From assembly GCA_963772295.1 (NCBI GenBank), contig CAVYWO010000012.1:372001-436000 (forward strand): a stretch of DNA of 64,000 nt, given 5' to 3'. Source of the DNA: AP-15 sp963772295 (GTDB taxonomy: Bacteria; Pseudomonadota; Alphaproteobacteria; ATCC43930; CGMCC-115725). The position numbers were made by a program, and so were the translations under genes. The notes under the pieces are model-generated. The model searched no databases and was not told the DNA's origin. It saw nothing but the letters and a program-made list of their open reading frames with translations. Below, one piece after another: positions 18,971 through 27,558 of this stretch (position 1 is the stretch's first letter; each line of letters begins with the position of its first letter).

Positions 18971-20062
18971 TCAACGGATCGGTAAGTATCCTTCGAGCGA
19001 CGGAGGAAGCTGCCGACCTGACGGCAGGAGCAAGAGGTTCACGGATTGCAAAGGTTGGGCGAGGTTCGCCGCGGCATACTCGCCGAGTTCGTGCCAGACG
19101 ATCGGCACCAGTTTGCCTCGATTTTCGTCGATAACCAGCGGCGTTCGGCCAGGTCCACTCAGCTGCGCGATCAAGTCACCGGCGGAGCTGCCGGCGCGCG
19201 CGAGACCGTAAGGCCAGAACTCGGCGACGATGATGACGAAACGATTTGCTGAATGCCGGAGCGTCCGCTGCATGCCGGCGAGAACCCTGGCCTCGGACCC
19301 CTGAGTATCGATCTTTACGACGTCGATGCGAGGCGGGATCGATCCGAAATACGAGTCGAGCAACGTGGTGCGGACGAGGCATGACCGTCGTCGATCTTCG
19401 GAATCGTAAAGACGGTGATCTCCAAGATTGTCGTCCGAGAGATAAAGCATTGCTTCGCCGTCGCAATCAGCAGCGGCCGCTGCTACCGGGGTTGTGTTGG
19501 CCAGTCCATTCAGACTAATATTCTCACAGAGCAAAGCGTAGTTAGTCGGCTCTCGTTCGAACGCGAATATCCTCCCGCTTCCGCCTACGGACAAGGCACC
19601 AACGATCGTGTACCAGCCGAGGTTGGCGCCGATATCTATCAAGCTCCCTCCTGTCGGAAGGAAAGCTCGTACGACCGCTGTCTCGAGCGGTTCCCAAACG
19701 CGATATCGCCGGATGTGCGCCGACACAAACCGATCGAACTCGGGCTGCAGCTTGAGCAGGAAACCCGACACGGCAGGTCCCGCGGCAAAATCCGCATCAA
19801 TCAATCCTTGCATTGACAGGAGTTTTAGGCACTCCGCCACTTCCTCGACCGGCGGCGCCGGCAGGTCCCAAGCCAACTGCAGGAGCTCGGGCAGATCGGC
19901 TTCGGCATTGCGGCCATTGCACAGCTCCAACACCAGCGCAGCGGTCCGATTGAGGTAATGAACCCGATCGCGATCGGGCTGGTAAACGATGTAGCCGTCT
20001 GCTGCCTCGTCGATCTCGAGGTCCGGTGCCTTGACCGGATTGGCGCTCGCAGCGCCAGCCAT
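18971..20062 (-). CDS. PqqD domain fused to FkbM-family methyltransferase
   Basis: This is a 363-residue fusion. Residues 1-95 are a PqqD-type domain (DLEIDEAADGYIVYQPDRDR...LNRTAALVLELCNG). From about residue 125 an FkbM-type SAM methyltransferase follows, with motif I GGSLIDIGANLGWYT and the later IDVVKIDTQGSEARVLAGM. FkbM enzymes O-methylate sugars or polyketides. The N-terminal PqqD domain suggests the enzyme is guided to a peptide or protein. The ATG at 20062 is preceded on the minus strand by GAAGGGTTCCGCA. It lies between the GT4 gene and the stand-alone PqqD gene. Confidence 0.88.
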   Translation of the reverse strand: MAGAASANPVKAPDLEIDEAADGYIVYQPDRDRVHYLNRTAALVLELCNGRNAEADLPELLQLAWDLPAPPVEEVAECLKLLSMQGLIDADFAAGPAVSGFLLKLQPEFDRFVSAHIRRYRVWEPLETAVVRAFLPTGGSLIDIGANLGWYTIVGALSVGGSGRIFAFEREPTNYALLCENISLNGLANTTPVAAAAADCDGEAMLYLSDDNLGDHRLYDSEDRRRSCLVRTTLLDSYFGSIPPRIDVVKIDTQGSEARVLAGMQRTLRHSANRFVIIVAEFWPYGLARAGSSAGDLIAQLSGPGRTPLVIDENRGKLVPIVWHELGEYAAANLAQPLQSVNLLLLPSGRQLPPSLEGYLPIR

Positions 20063-20118
20063 TGCGGAACCCTTCTGCGCGCGAGAATGGGCGCGTACAA
20101 ACTATTAGCCCGTTCCGT

Positions 20119-21384
20119 CTAGGCGACGGCGGAATGGCCGTAAGCCTTGGCGATGGCGGCTTCGACCTGCGCAGGGCTGTAACGCGCGACGAGCAGAGCC
20201 CTGGCGCGGGCGGCGAGCGCGACGGCTAGTTCCGGCCTCTGCTTTACGCTGAGACAGGCGCGCGCGAAAGCTTCGGCACCGTCGGCGAACAACAGGTGTT
20301 CACCATCTGCCGCTTCAATCCCCTCGGCTCCGAGCCTCGTCGTCACCACCGGCACACGATGGGCAAAGGCCTCCAAAATCTTGATCCGCGTACCGCCGCC
20401 GGCGCGCACCGGAACAACAGCGACATCCGCCGCCGCGTAGAACGGCGCCAGGTCTTCAACGAAGCCGTGTAGTCTTACCCCCGAGTGCCGGGCAAGGCTC
20501 GCCAAAGCGGTTGTGTCGCCGGCTCCGACCAGATCGATGCGGATCTCTCGATCGGTCAACCGGCGCAAAAGCGGCAACACTTCATGGCAGAGGAACAGAG
20601 CTGCATCGACGTTGGGGACATACCCGAACGTGCCGACAAAGAGCAACCGGAGCGGCCCGGCATCCGAGGGGCGGCGACGGCCACCCTGATGGAGCGGGCG
20701 GTAGCAGTTCGGCACCACCGCGAAGTGCGCGTCGGCGAAGTGCGCGGCGAGACGAGCGGCATCGATTTCGGAGGAGACGATCACGCGATCGAAACCGCGA
20801 AGATAGCTTTCCGCAAACGTTTGATATTTTTCCGCCTCCGCGGCGGCGACGGCCGCTGCCCGGCTATTGCCCAAATCGCTATGGAGACGCATCAGGCGCC
20901 GGTAGGTTCGGATGTCGTCATCGTCGAGATCAAGCACACAAAACGGCCGATCTCCTGCCGCTTGGCGCACGAACGGCAGCGCCAGAGGCGCCAGATAGAG
21001 CCGCATCACGTGGACGGCGCTGACCGGGAATTCGCGGCTCCATTCGAAAAGAGACCTTGCGCTGTCGCCGCTGCAGAAGCGGCTGAGGTGGGGCTTGGGG
21101 TAAGCCAGTTCGGCGCGGGCGCGCGCCTCGGGATCCAAAACGCGGGCAATCAGCCCGTAGAGCGGATCGAGGTTCTTCGCTAAATTCAATCCGCTAATTC
21201 GCACTGTGCTTCCGAGGACGAAGTCGAAGGGCGGATTGACACTCCCGGCTACGGGTACGACAAAGAGATGGACATCGAAACTGCGTGCCAGCGCCTCGAG
21301 TATCGAAGCCGCTCGCATCGCCAGGCCATTGCCGAAGCGTTGCGGCATGATCGGCGTGACGTAGAGGACACGGTCGCGGCGCAT
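20119..21384 (-). CDS. GT4-family glycosyltransferase
   Basis: This retaining glycosyltransferase of GT-B fold has about 421 residues. The N-terminal half begins RVLYVTPIMPQRFGNGLAMR. The C-terminal half has LLFVGTFGYVPNVDA, GVRLHGFVEDLAPFYAAADV and VPVRAGGGTRIKILEAFAHR, the nucleotide-sugar site of GT4. Donor and acceptor are unknown. The ATG at 21384 is chosen because it sits just ahead of the first beta strand; a TTG at 21441 overlapping the upstream gene is an alternative. Confidence 0.86.
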   Translation of the reverse strand: MRRDRVLYVTPIMPQRFGNGLAMRAASILEALARSFDVHLFVVPVAGSVNPPFDFVLGSTVRISGLNLAKNLDPLYGLIARVLDPEARARAELAYPKPHLSRFCSGDSARSLFEWSREFPVSAVHVMRLYLAPLALPFVRQAAGDRPFCVLDLDDDDIRTYRRLMRLHSDLGNSRAAAVAAAEAEKYQTFAESYLRGFDRVIVSSEIDAARLAAHFADAHFAVVPNCYRPLHQGGRRRPSDAGPLRLLFVGTFGYVPNVDAALFLCHEVLPLLRRLTDREIRIDLVGAGDTTALASLARHSGVRLHGFVEDLAPFYAAADVAVVPVRAGGGTRIKILEAFAHRVPVVTTRLGAEGIEAADGEHLLFADGAEAFARACLSVKQRPELAVALAARARALLVARYSPAQVEAAIAKAYGHSAVA

Positions 21385-21427
21385 GTTCGGATACGAAGCC
21401 GTCGACAAAGCGATCCGAGGAACCGCA

Positions 21428-22327
21428 CTAGAGATTGTCAAGCTGTGCGGCGCGCCAAAGATGCTCCCGGAGCCGACAGAACGGCGGACGGCGCACCGAC
21501 GCGACGAGGGCCTTGAACCGCGGGCTCAGGGCCATGTGCTTCCAGGCCAGGTATTCCTGGTAGGCCTCGTCATGCTCGTTCAGCCAGTTGAGGTATGCCG
21601 CCAGCTCGACGGGTCCGGCGAAGTCGGCGGCGCTGATGAAACAATGGTCGGCCGGCGCGAACGCCGCCACGTTTGGCGCGCTCCGGTAAACTGGTACCGA
21701 TCCGCTGATCAAGGCGCAAAAAAACTTCTCGGAGACATAGTCCTCGGCGAAGGAGTTCTCCAGTGCCAAGGCGAACTTGTAGCGGGCGGCCACGGCCATC
21801 ATCGTCTCCCGGCCCTTGTCCGGTCCCGGCAGATCCCGGTTGTGCAGCACGCTGCCGTAGGAGTCCACCTTGACGCGACGCATCAGCGCAGCCGCATACG
21901 CGGTGCGGCCACAGCGGTCGACGAGGCTCGACCGGAAGTAGACGACCGGCGAGGACTCCGTCTTTGGGCGCGGCGGCCTTACGAGAGCCGCTTCGATATC
22001 GGGCTCGAAGTAGGGCCACCACACGGTGGCATCGCGCCGGTAGGTCATCGTGATTCCGAACTGGCGCATGAACGACGGGTCGGCAAGCTCGGGGTAATTC
22101 ACCTCGCTCTCCAATGACCACGCCACCCATAGCTGGCCGCGGCGTTTTAGGGGGAGCGGGATGCCCCGCAGCGTCGGGATGTGGAACACGACGGCCGTCG
22201 CCTCGGAGAGGCGCTTCGGGTCCGGTGTGAAATCGCATGCTCCGCCGCAGTCGAGTTTGGTCCGGCCCGCGAGGCCGGGAAACGGGTGGTTGTACAGCAG
22301 GACGAGAAGGGGAGCCGAAGAGGGCAC
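21428..22327 (-). CDS. GT10 (alpha-1,3/4-fucosyltransferase) family protein
   Basis: This 299-residue protein contains the GT10 signature: WSLESEVNYPEL in the N-terminal part, then YKFALALENSFAEDYVSEKF (about residue 206) and SGSVPVYRSAPNV. GT10 enzymes move fucose from GDP-fucose to GlcNAc-type acceptors. The GTG start lies 6 bp after the stop of the preceding kinase gene, so it belongs to the same transcript. Fucose transfer is a family inference; donor synthesis genes are not in the window. Confidence 0.86.
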   Translation of the reverse strand: MPSSAPLLVLLYNHPFPGLAGRTKLDCGGACDFTPDPKRLSEATAVVFHIPTLRGIPLPLKRRGQLWVAWSLESEVNYPELADPSFMRQFGITMTYRRDATVWWPYFEPDIEAALVRPPRPKTESSPVVYFRSSLVDRCGRTAYAAALMRRVKVDSYGSVLHNRDLPGPDKGRETMMAVAARYKFALALENSFAEDYVSEKFFCALISGSVPVYRSAPNVAAFAPADHCFISAADFAGPVELAAYLNWLNEHDEAYQEYLAWKHMALSPRFKALVASVRRPPFCRLREHLWRAAQLDNL

Positions 22328-22333
22328 GGCCGC

Positions 22334-23517
22334 CTAACCCAGTACCCCAATGATCGCGGCCAGGGCCGATTCTAATTCGCCGAGTTCCACGACAAAGGTC
22401 TCGGCGCGGTTCACGGTGGCGCATAGATCACCGAGCCAATCCCGTCGACCCGAAGCGGGCGGCAAACAATGCTGGAGCACACGCCGGGTCATATCGACCT
22501 TGCCGCTGCGCCGCAGCGCGGTTTTGGCGCCGTGATTGGGCTCGATGTAGAAGATCGTCGACACTGAAGCGGGCGCGATCCGCCAAGGCTTCCCGAACTC
22601 CAGCGGATCGAGCGCAACGAGGCGGCCCTCTTGGGGATTGCTGATGCAGGCCGCAAACCTGTCGATGACTCTGAGCCTCGGCACGTAGTCGATGCTGTCC
22701 TCGCGAACGTAAAACTTTCGCGGGAAAGCAAGCGCGTTGCGATCGCGCAATAGAACCAGCCCGTCCCCGGTGATGTCAATACCCTCTCAAGCATCAGGCT
22801 GAGCGCCAGGGTGGTCGTTCCGGCGCGCTCGGGCCCCAAAATCAGAAAGCTGCCCCCTGCATGCATGCCGCTGGCGGCGTTGATGCGGATGTAATCGGGC
22901 AACGCGGCGATGGCGCAGCCGTTCAGACGTTTGTAGAGCGTTTCGACAGCACTTGTCGCGGTGAACTCGAACTCGTCTTCTATGCCGTCGCCGCTGATGC
23001 GGAATTCATCGCCGGTCCACGTAATGCTCCGAGTAATGATGACCGTGCATTGGTGTGCAACGGGTACATCCTGCTCAGCGCGCTGTGTGATGTAGCAGAG
23101 CCGGTTGATCACATCTTGCGAATTCGTCCGGATTTCGAATTCGCAACACAACAGCCGAATACGATCAGCGTAGGTCGGGGTCTCCACAAAACTGTGACGG
23201 ATCGAACGCAGGACTTTCGACTGCAGGACTTGGCCTAGGTTCGGATCATAGGCTAGAGTTTCACGAACACACGATGCCGTTCTCTCAATATTTCCCGCAG
23301 AGTAATAGTAACGTCGTGCCAGATCCAACATGTTTCCGGCGTAGATCTCAGCGGCTCTTGCGTCCCCGGCGTCGGCTATCGCTTTGTGATGCTTTTGCAG
23401 AACTCTTTGGGTGCAATTCAGGATTGAGGTCTGCTCCTTACTGAGACTCCCTTCACGAACATGATAGTAGTAAAGTTGTTGTCTCAAATATATGAATGGT
23501 CTATTGCTATGTATCAT
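22334..23517 (-). pseudogene. HPr-kinase-like ATPase, copy A (frameshifted, P-loop damaged)
   Basis: This region matches the kinase halves of copies B and C over its whole length but in two frames. The frame from 23517 runs to LALSLMLE, where a two-base insertion near 22786 (compare 24590 in copy B) shifts it. The C-terminal 138 codons (22334-22750) continue in another frame. The P-loop reads GPERAGTT instead of GPEGAGKT, losing the catalytic Lys. Both changes point to real decay rather than a read error. It was once joined to the GT2 part that starts at 24059. Confidence 0.8.
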
Positions 23518-24059
23518 TCGAAATATTGAGGTCCCAATCTTCTTCGAGTTCTGAGACTCTCGTCGTACATGCCCACAGAAACAAAAGTCGCCCGTCTGAA
23601 GAACATTCCTATTTCAACGAAATCGCGCTTTAAAATCGCGTAAAACGTGTCGCCATTTGGGATTGTGAGGCGACGAACCTCGCGCATTTGGCGATCAACT
23701 CTTATCCAGTCAGTTATACACCAGGAAGCCGATGGTTCGGTGTCTAGCGTCGCCGACAGCACGTCCAGCGCTTCGGGAGCCAGCGCATCATCAGCATCGA
23801 CGAAATGAATATAGGTTGCGTTCGACAGGCGTGCGCCGGTGTTGCGGGCAGCAGCGAGTCCTCGATTTGCTTGATAAACGTAACGCACCCGTTGATCTTT
23901 AAGGTAACGATCGACCGCAAATTTTGTACCATCGGTTGATCCGTCATCTATGATAATGATTTCGAAATCCTGAAGTGATTGATGGAAAATTAAGTCGAGA
24001 GGTCGACAGATATACTCTGCAGAATTGAAAGCAGGAATTACCAGACTGACGCGCGGCAT
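23514..24059 (-). pseudogene. GT2 glycosyltransferase domain, copy A (truncated by frameshift)
   Basis: The 181 codons from ATG 24059 encode a GT-A fold start: MPRVSLVIPAFNSAEYICRP, IIIIDDGSTDGTKF, RGLAAARNTGARLSNATYIH and the DxD-like VDADDALAPE. The frame breaks at a one-base insertion near 23525 just before the expected EDWDLNIR catalytic region, which is found in the next frame and leads into kinase copy A. The intact ancestor was therefore a GT2-kinase fusion of about 575 residues. Copy A starts 6 bp after the stop of copy B. Confidence 0.75.
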
Positions 24060-24065
24060 AGCGCA

Positions 24066-25415
24066 TTATCCGATCATTCCTGGCATGAGCAGTGATCTGG
24101 TGCTTGGGGTTCGTGGTTGGCATTCCGAGCCTGCCGATCCGAATACGCCGATTGTCGCCGCCACGGCCGAATCGAGGTCGCCGAGTTCGATGACAAAGGT
24201 CTGCGCCCGATCTACGGTGGCACATAGATCACCGAGCCACTGCCGTCGACCTGAAATGGGGGGCGAACAATGCTGAAGCACACGCCGGGTCATATCGAGC
24301 TTGCCGCCGCGCCGCAGCGCGCTTCTGGCGCCGTGATTGGGCTCGATGCAGAAGATCGTCGACACTGCCGCAGGGACGATCCGCCAGGGCTTCCCGAACT
24401 CCAGCGGATCGAGCACGACGAGGCGGCCTTCTTGCGGATTGCTGATGCAGGCCGCAAACCTGTCGATGACTCTCAGCCTCGGCACGCGCCCGATGCTGTC
24501 CTCGCGGACGTAGAATTTCCGCGGGAACGGGAGTGCCTCCCCGTCACGTAACAGCACCAGCCCGTCCCCGGTGATGTCAATACCCTCCAGCATCAGGCTG
24601 AGCGCCAGGGTGGTCTTGCCGGCGCCCTCGGGACCCATGATCAGAAAGCTGCCCCCTGCATGCGTGCCGCTGGCGGCGTTGATGCGGATGTGGTCGGGCA
24701 GCGCAGTGACGGCGCGGCCGCGCAGACGTTTGTACAGCGTTTCGATGGCACTCGTCGCGGTGAACTCGAAATCGTCCTTGACGCCGTCGCCGCTGATGCG
24801 GAATTCATCGCCGGTCCAAGTTATGGTCCAAGTGATGGTGACCGCGCAGCGGTGGGTAACCGGCACATCCTGCTCGGCGCACTGGGTGATGCAGGAGAGC
24901 CGGTTGATTACATCCCGCGAGTTCGTCCGGATTTCGAATTCGCAGCCCAGCAACCGGATATGTTCAACATAGGTCGGGGTCTCTACGAAACTGTGACGGA
25001 TCGAACGCAGGACTTTCGACTGCAGCACTCGGCCCAGGTTCGGATCATAGGCTAGAGTTTCAAGAACACACGATGCCGTTCTCTCAATATTTCCCGCGGA
25101 GTAGTAGTAACGTCGTGCCAGATCCAACATGTTTTCGGCGTAGATCTTAGCAGCTCTTGCATCTCCGGCGTCGGCTATCGCTTTGTGATGCTTTTGCAGA
25201 ACTCTTTGGGTGCATTCCAGGACTGAGGTTTGCTCCGCAGTGAGACTTCCCTTCCGGGCATGATAATAGTAAAGCGGTTGCGGCGAATAAATAAAACGTT
25301 CATCACTGTGTATCAGGCGAATGTTGAGGTCCCAATCTTCCCGCGTTCTGAGACTTCTCGTCGTACATTCCCACAGAAACCAAAGCCGTGCGCCTGAAAA
25401 ACATTCCCAAAACAA
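24066..25415 (-). CDS. HPr-kinase-like ATPase, copy B
   Basis: This frame of 449 codons begins in the remnant of the GT2 catalytic end (TREDWDLNIRLIHSDERFIY). A helical linker follows (ERTASCVLETLAYDPNLGRV), then an HPr kinase / PEP carboxykinase-like ATPase with an intact P-loop GPEGAGKTT (about residue 270) and LEGIDITGDGLVLLRDGEA. The fold is that of HprK-related kinases found beside PqqD-type proteins (HPr-rel systems). Whether it phosphorylates a peptide, sugar or protein is unknown. The true start is unclear, because the gene was originally fused to the GT2 domain encoded at 25303-25857. Confidence 0.72.
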   Translation of the reverse strand: MFWECFSGARLWFLWECTTRSLRTREDWDLNIRLIHSDERFIYSPQPLYYYHARKGSLTAEQTSVLECTQRVLQKHHKAIADAGDARAAKIYAENMLDLARRYYYSAGNIERTASCVLETLAYDPNLGRVLQSKVLRSIRHSFVETPTYVEHIRLLGCEFEIRTNSRDVINRLSCITQCAEQDVPVTHRCAVTITWTITWTGDEFRISGDGVKDDFEFTATSAIETLYKRLRGRAVTALPDHIRINAASGTHAGGSFLIMGPEGAGKTTLALSLMLEGIDITGDGLVLLRDGEALPFPRKFYVREDSIGRVPRLRVIDRFAACISNPQEGRLVVLDPLEFGKPWRIVPAAVSTIFCIEPNHGARSALRRGGKLDMTRRVLQHCSPPISGRRQWLGDLCATVDRAQTFVIELGDLDSAVAATIGVFGSAGSECQPRTPSTRSLLMPGMIG

Positions 25416-25857
25416 TGAAATCCTCCTTTAAAATCCCGTAAAACACGTCACACTTGGGAATTGCGGGGCGATGGAGCTCATGCGTTTGGCCATCCACTCT
25501 GAGCAAGTCAGTTATGCACCAGGAAGCCAGTGGTTCCGCGTCCAGCGCTGCCGACAGCACGTTCAGCGCTTCGGGGGCGAGGGCATCATCGGCATCGAGG
25601 AAATGGATATAGTTTGCATTCGACAAGCGTGCGCCGGTGTTGCGGGCACCAGCGGGCCCTCAATTCTTCTGATAAATATAGCGCACTCGTTCATCTTTAA
25701 GATAACGATCGACCACAAATCTCGTACCATCGGTCGATCCATCGTCTACAATAATTACTTCGAAGTCTTGTAGTGTCTGATGGAAAATCGAGTCCAGAGC
25801 TCGACAGATGTACTCTGCGCAATTGAAAGTGGGAATTACCAGACTGACGCAGGGCAT
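25303..25857 (-). pseudogene. GT2 glycosyltransferase domain, copy B (premature stop and frameshift)
   Basis: Starting at ATG 25857 the frame reads MPCVSLVIPTFNCAEYICRA and VIIVDDGSTDGT. It meets an in-frame TGA at 25660-25662, where copy A has CGA (Arg), then continues in the same frame with ARNTGARLSNANYIHFLDAD. A one-base insertion near 25370 shifts it out of the kinase frame. It is the damaged N-terminal half of a GT2-kinase fusion. A and B are frameshifted at slightly different bases of the same linker. Confidence 0.75.
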
Positions 25858-25863
25858 ACCGCC

Positions 25864-26751
25864 TTATCCGATCGTTCTCAACTGGCTCAGTACCGCGATG
25901 GTCTCTGCCAAGGCCGAATCGAGGTCGCCGAGTTCGATGACAAAGGTCTGCGCCCGATCTACGGTGGCACATAGATCACCGAGCCACTGCCGTCGACCCG
26001 AAATGGGCGGCAAACAATGCTGGAGCACACGCCGGGTCATATCGACCTTGCCGCCGCGCCTCAGCGCGCTTCTGGCGCCGTGGTTAGGCTCGATATAGAG
26101 GATCGTCGAGACTGAAGCGGGCGCGATCCGCCATGGCTTCCCGAACTCCAGCGGATCGAGCGCAACGAGGCGGCCTTCTTGCGGATTGCTGATACAGGCC
26201 GCAAACATGTCGATGCCCCTCAGCCTCGGCACGCGCCCGATGCTGTCCTCGCGGGCGTAGAATTTCCGCGGGAACGGGAGTGCCTCCCCGTCACGCAGCA
26301 GCACCAGCCCGTCCCCGGTGATGTCAATACCCTCCAGCATCAGGCTGAGCGCCAGGGTGGTCTTGCCGGCGCCCTCGGGACCCATGATCAGAAAGCTGCC
26401 CCCTGCATGCATGCCGCTGGCAGCGTTGATGCGGATGTGGTCGGGCAGCGCAGTGACGGCGCGGCCGTTCAGACGTTGGTACAGCGTTTCGAGAGTATTC
26501 AACACGCTCAACTCGAAATCGTCCTCCATGCCGTCGCCGCTGACGCGGAATTCGTCGCCGGTCCAAGTGACGGTCACCGTGCCGCGCTGCACCACCGGCA
26601 CGTCCTGTTCCGCGCGTTGCGTGATATAGGAGAGTCGGTCCACGAACACCCGCGAATTCGTCCGGATTTCGAACTCGCAGCACAGCAACCGGATATGTTC
26701 GATGTAGGTCAACGGATCAGCCGTGGCAGTAGCAGCATCGCTGACGATCAA
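25864..26751 (-). CDS. HPr-kinase-like ATPase, copy C (kinase domain alone)
   Basis: This 295-residue protein holds only the kinase portion: IRLLCCEFEIRTNS at the N-terminus, P-loop GPEGAGKTT at about residue 125, then DITGDGLVLLRDGEALPFPR and a C-terminal domain ending LSQLRTIG. It is intact and nearly identical to B from residue 60 on, suggesting recent duplication or gene conversion. The TTG start at 26751 overlaps the stop of the upstream gene (TTGA). No ATG occurs early in the frame. Probably the only fully functional kinase of the three, alongside B. Confidence 0.82.
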   Translation of the reverse strand: MIVSDAATATADPLTYIEHIRLLCCEFEIRTNSRVFVDRLSYITQRAEQDVPVVQRGTVTVTWTGDEFRVSGDGMEDDFELSVLNTLETLYQRLNGRAVTALPDHIRINAASGMHAGGSFLIMGPEGAGKTTLALSLMLEGIDITGDGLVLLRDGEALPFPRKFYAREDSIGRVPRLRGIDMFAACISNPQEGRLVALDPLEFGKPWRIAPASVSTILYIEPNHGARSALRRGGKVDMTRRVLQHCLPPISGRRQWLGDLCATVDRAQTFVIELGDLDSALAETIAVLSQLRTIG

Positions 26752-27516
26752 GCAGGTGCATGAAGTACCTCGAGGTTAGGCATGCCCCAGCACTGGTACC
26801 CCATGTCCATCGCCATGATGCCGAACCCCTCCGTCTCCAGTTCGCCGTTGATTTGCAATGGACCTGGGCGACGCACTGCCGGATTTGCCGCCCCGTAGGG
26901 AAAGCAGGGAAAGATCAGTCCATCGCGGTGGACATCGGCGCGCACGAGCAGCACCGAGCCACCGACGGTGTCCAGTCGCACGAGATCGGGCCCGCCGCGC
27001 AAATCGTCCATACGAACCCGCCCGTGATCGCGCCAGGCGTTCAGATCGAAGGTGGGTCCACCGTAGCGCCCGACGCAATGAGGATGGACGATGTCGCGCC
27101 CGGTGGCAGTCAGACGCTCGATCAAATCCGGCGGATAGTCGATCACGTCGACGTCGAGCCACAGGACCCAGTCCTGGTCCTTGAGTGCGCGAAACAGCAA
27201 CTGGTTTCTCGCCCTCGCTAGGATCTTTCGCCTGGGGATCTGGAAAGCGTGGGTCCAACGGGGGAAACCGTCGGGAATGCGGAAATTGAAGTTCTTCCGC
27301 CAAATCTCGACGCTGGCATAGCGGCTGCACAACCGTTCGAAGTCGCTCGCAGATCCGTTCGTATGTCGCATCATCGCTGTCGCTTTCAAGGAAGCCGAGG
27401 GAGATTGACGACGCCGGGTAGGTCAGCCTGTCGAGACCGGCGAAATACGTGTCGAGAAAGCCCCTCGCGTTCTTTACGGGGGTCAGGATAAGGACTGTCT
27501 GCCGGTCTGTTCCCAT
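26748..27516 (-). pseudogene. Anp1/GT62-like glycosyltransferase, frameshifted
   Basis: From ATG 27516 the frame reads MGTDRQTVLILTPVKNARGF and GFLESDSDDATYERICERL. Near 27345 it must shift by one base to continue as LCSRYASVEIWRKNFNFRIP, RNQLLFRALKDQDWVLWLD, VDVIDYPPDLI and HPHCVGRYGGPTFDLN. This is the pattern of Anp1-type (GT62) transferases, known from yeast mannan synthesis and also present in bacteria; the D-V-D motif binds nucleotide sugar. About 255 residues when joined. One indel only, so a read error or recent loss is possible. Confidence 0.72.
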
Positions 27517-27558
27517 CGTGACGGTTCCGTTGCGTTCGCGGCTGCCTGCGCTCAGAAA

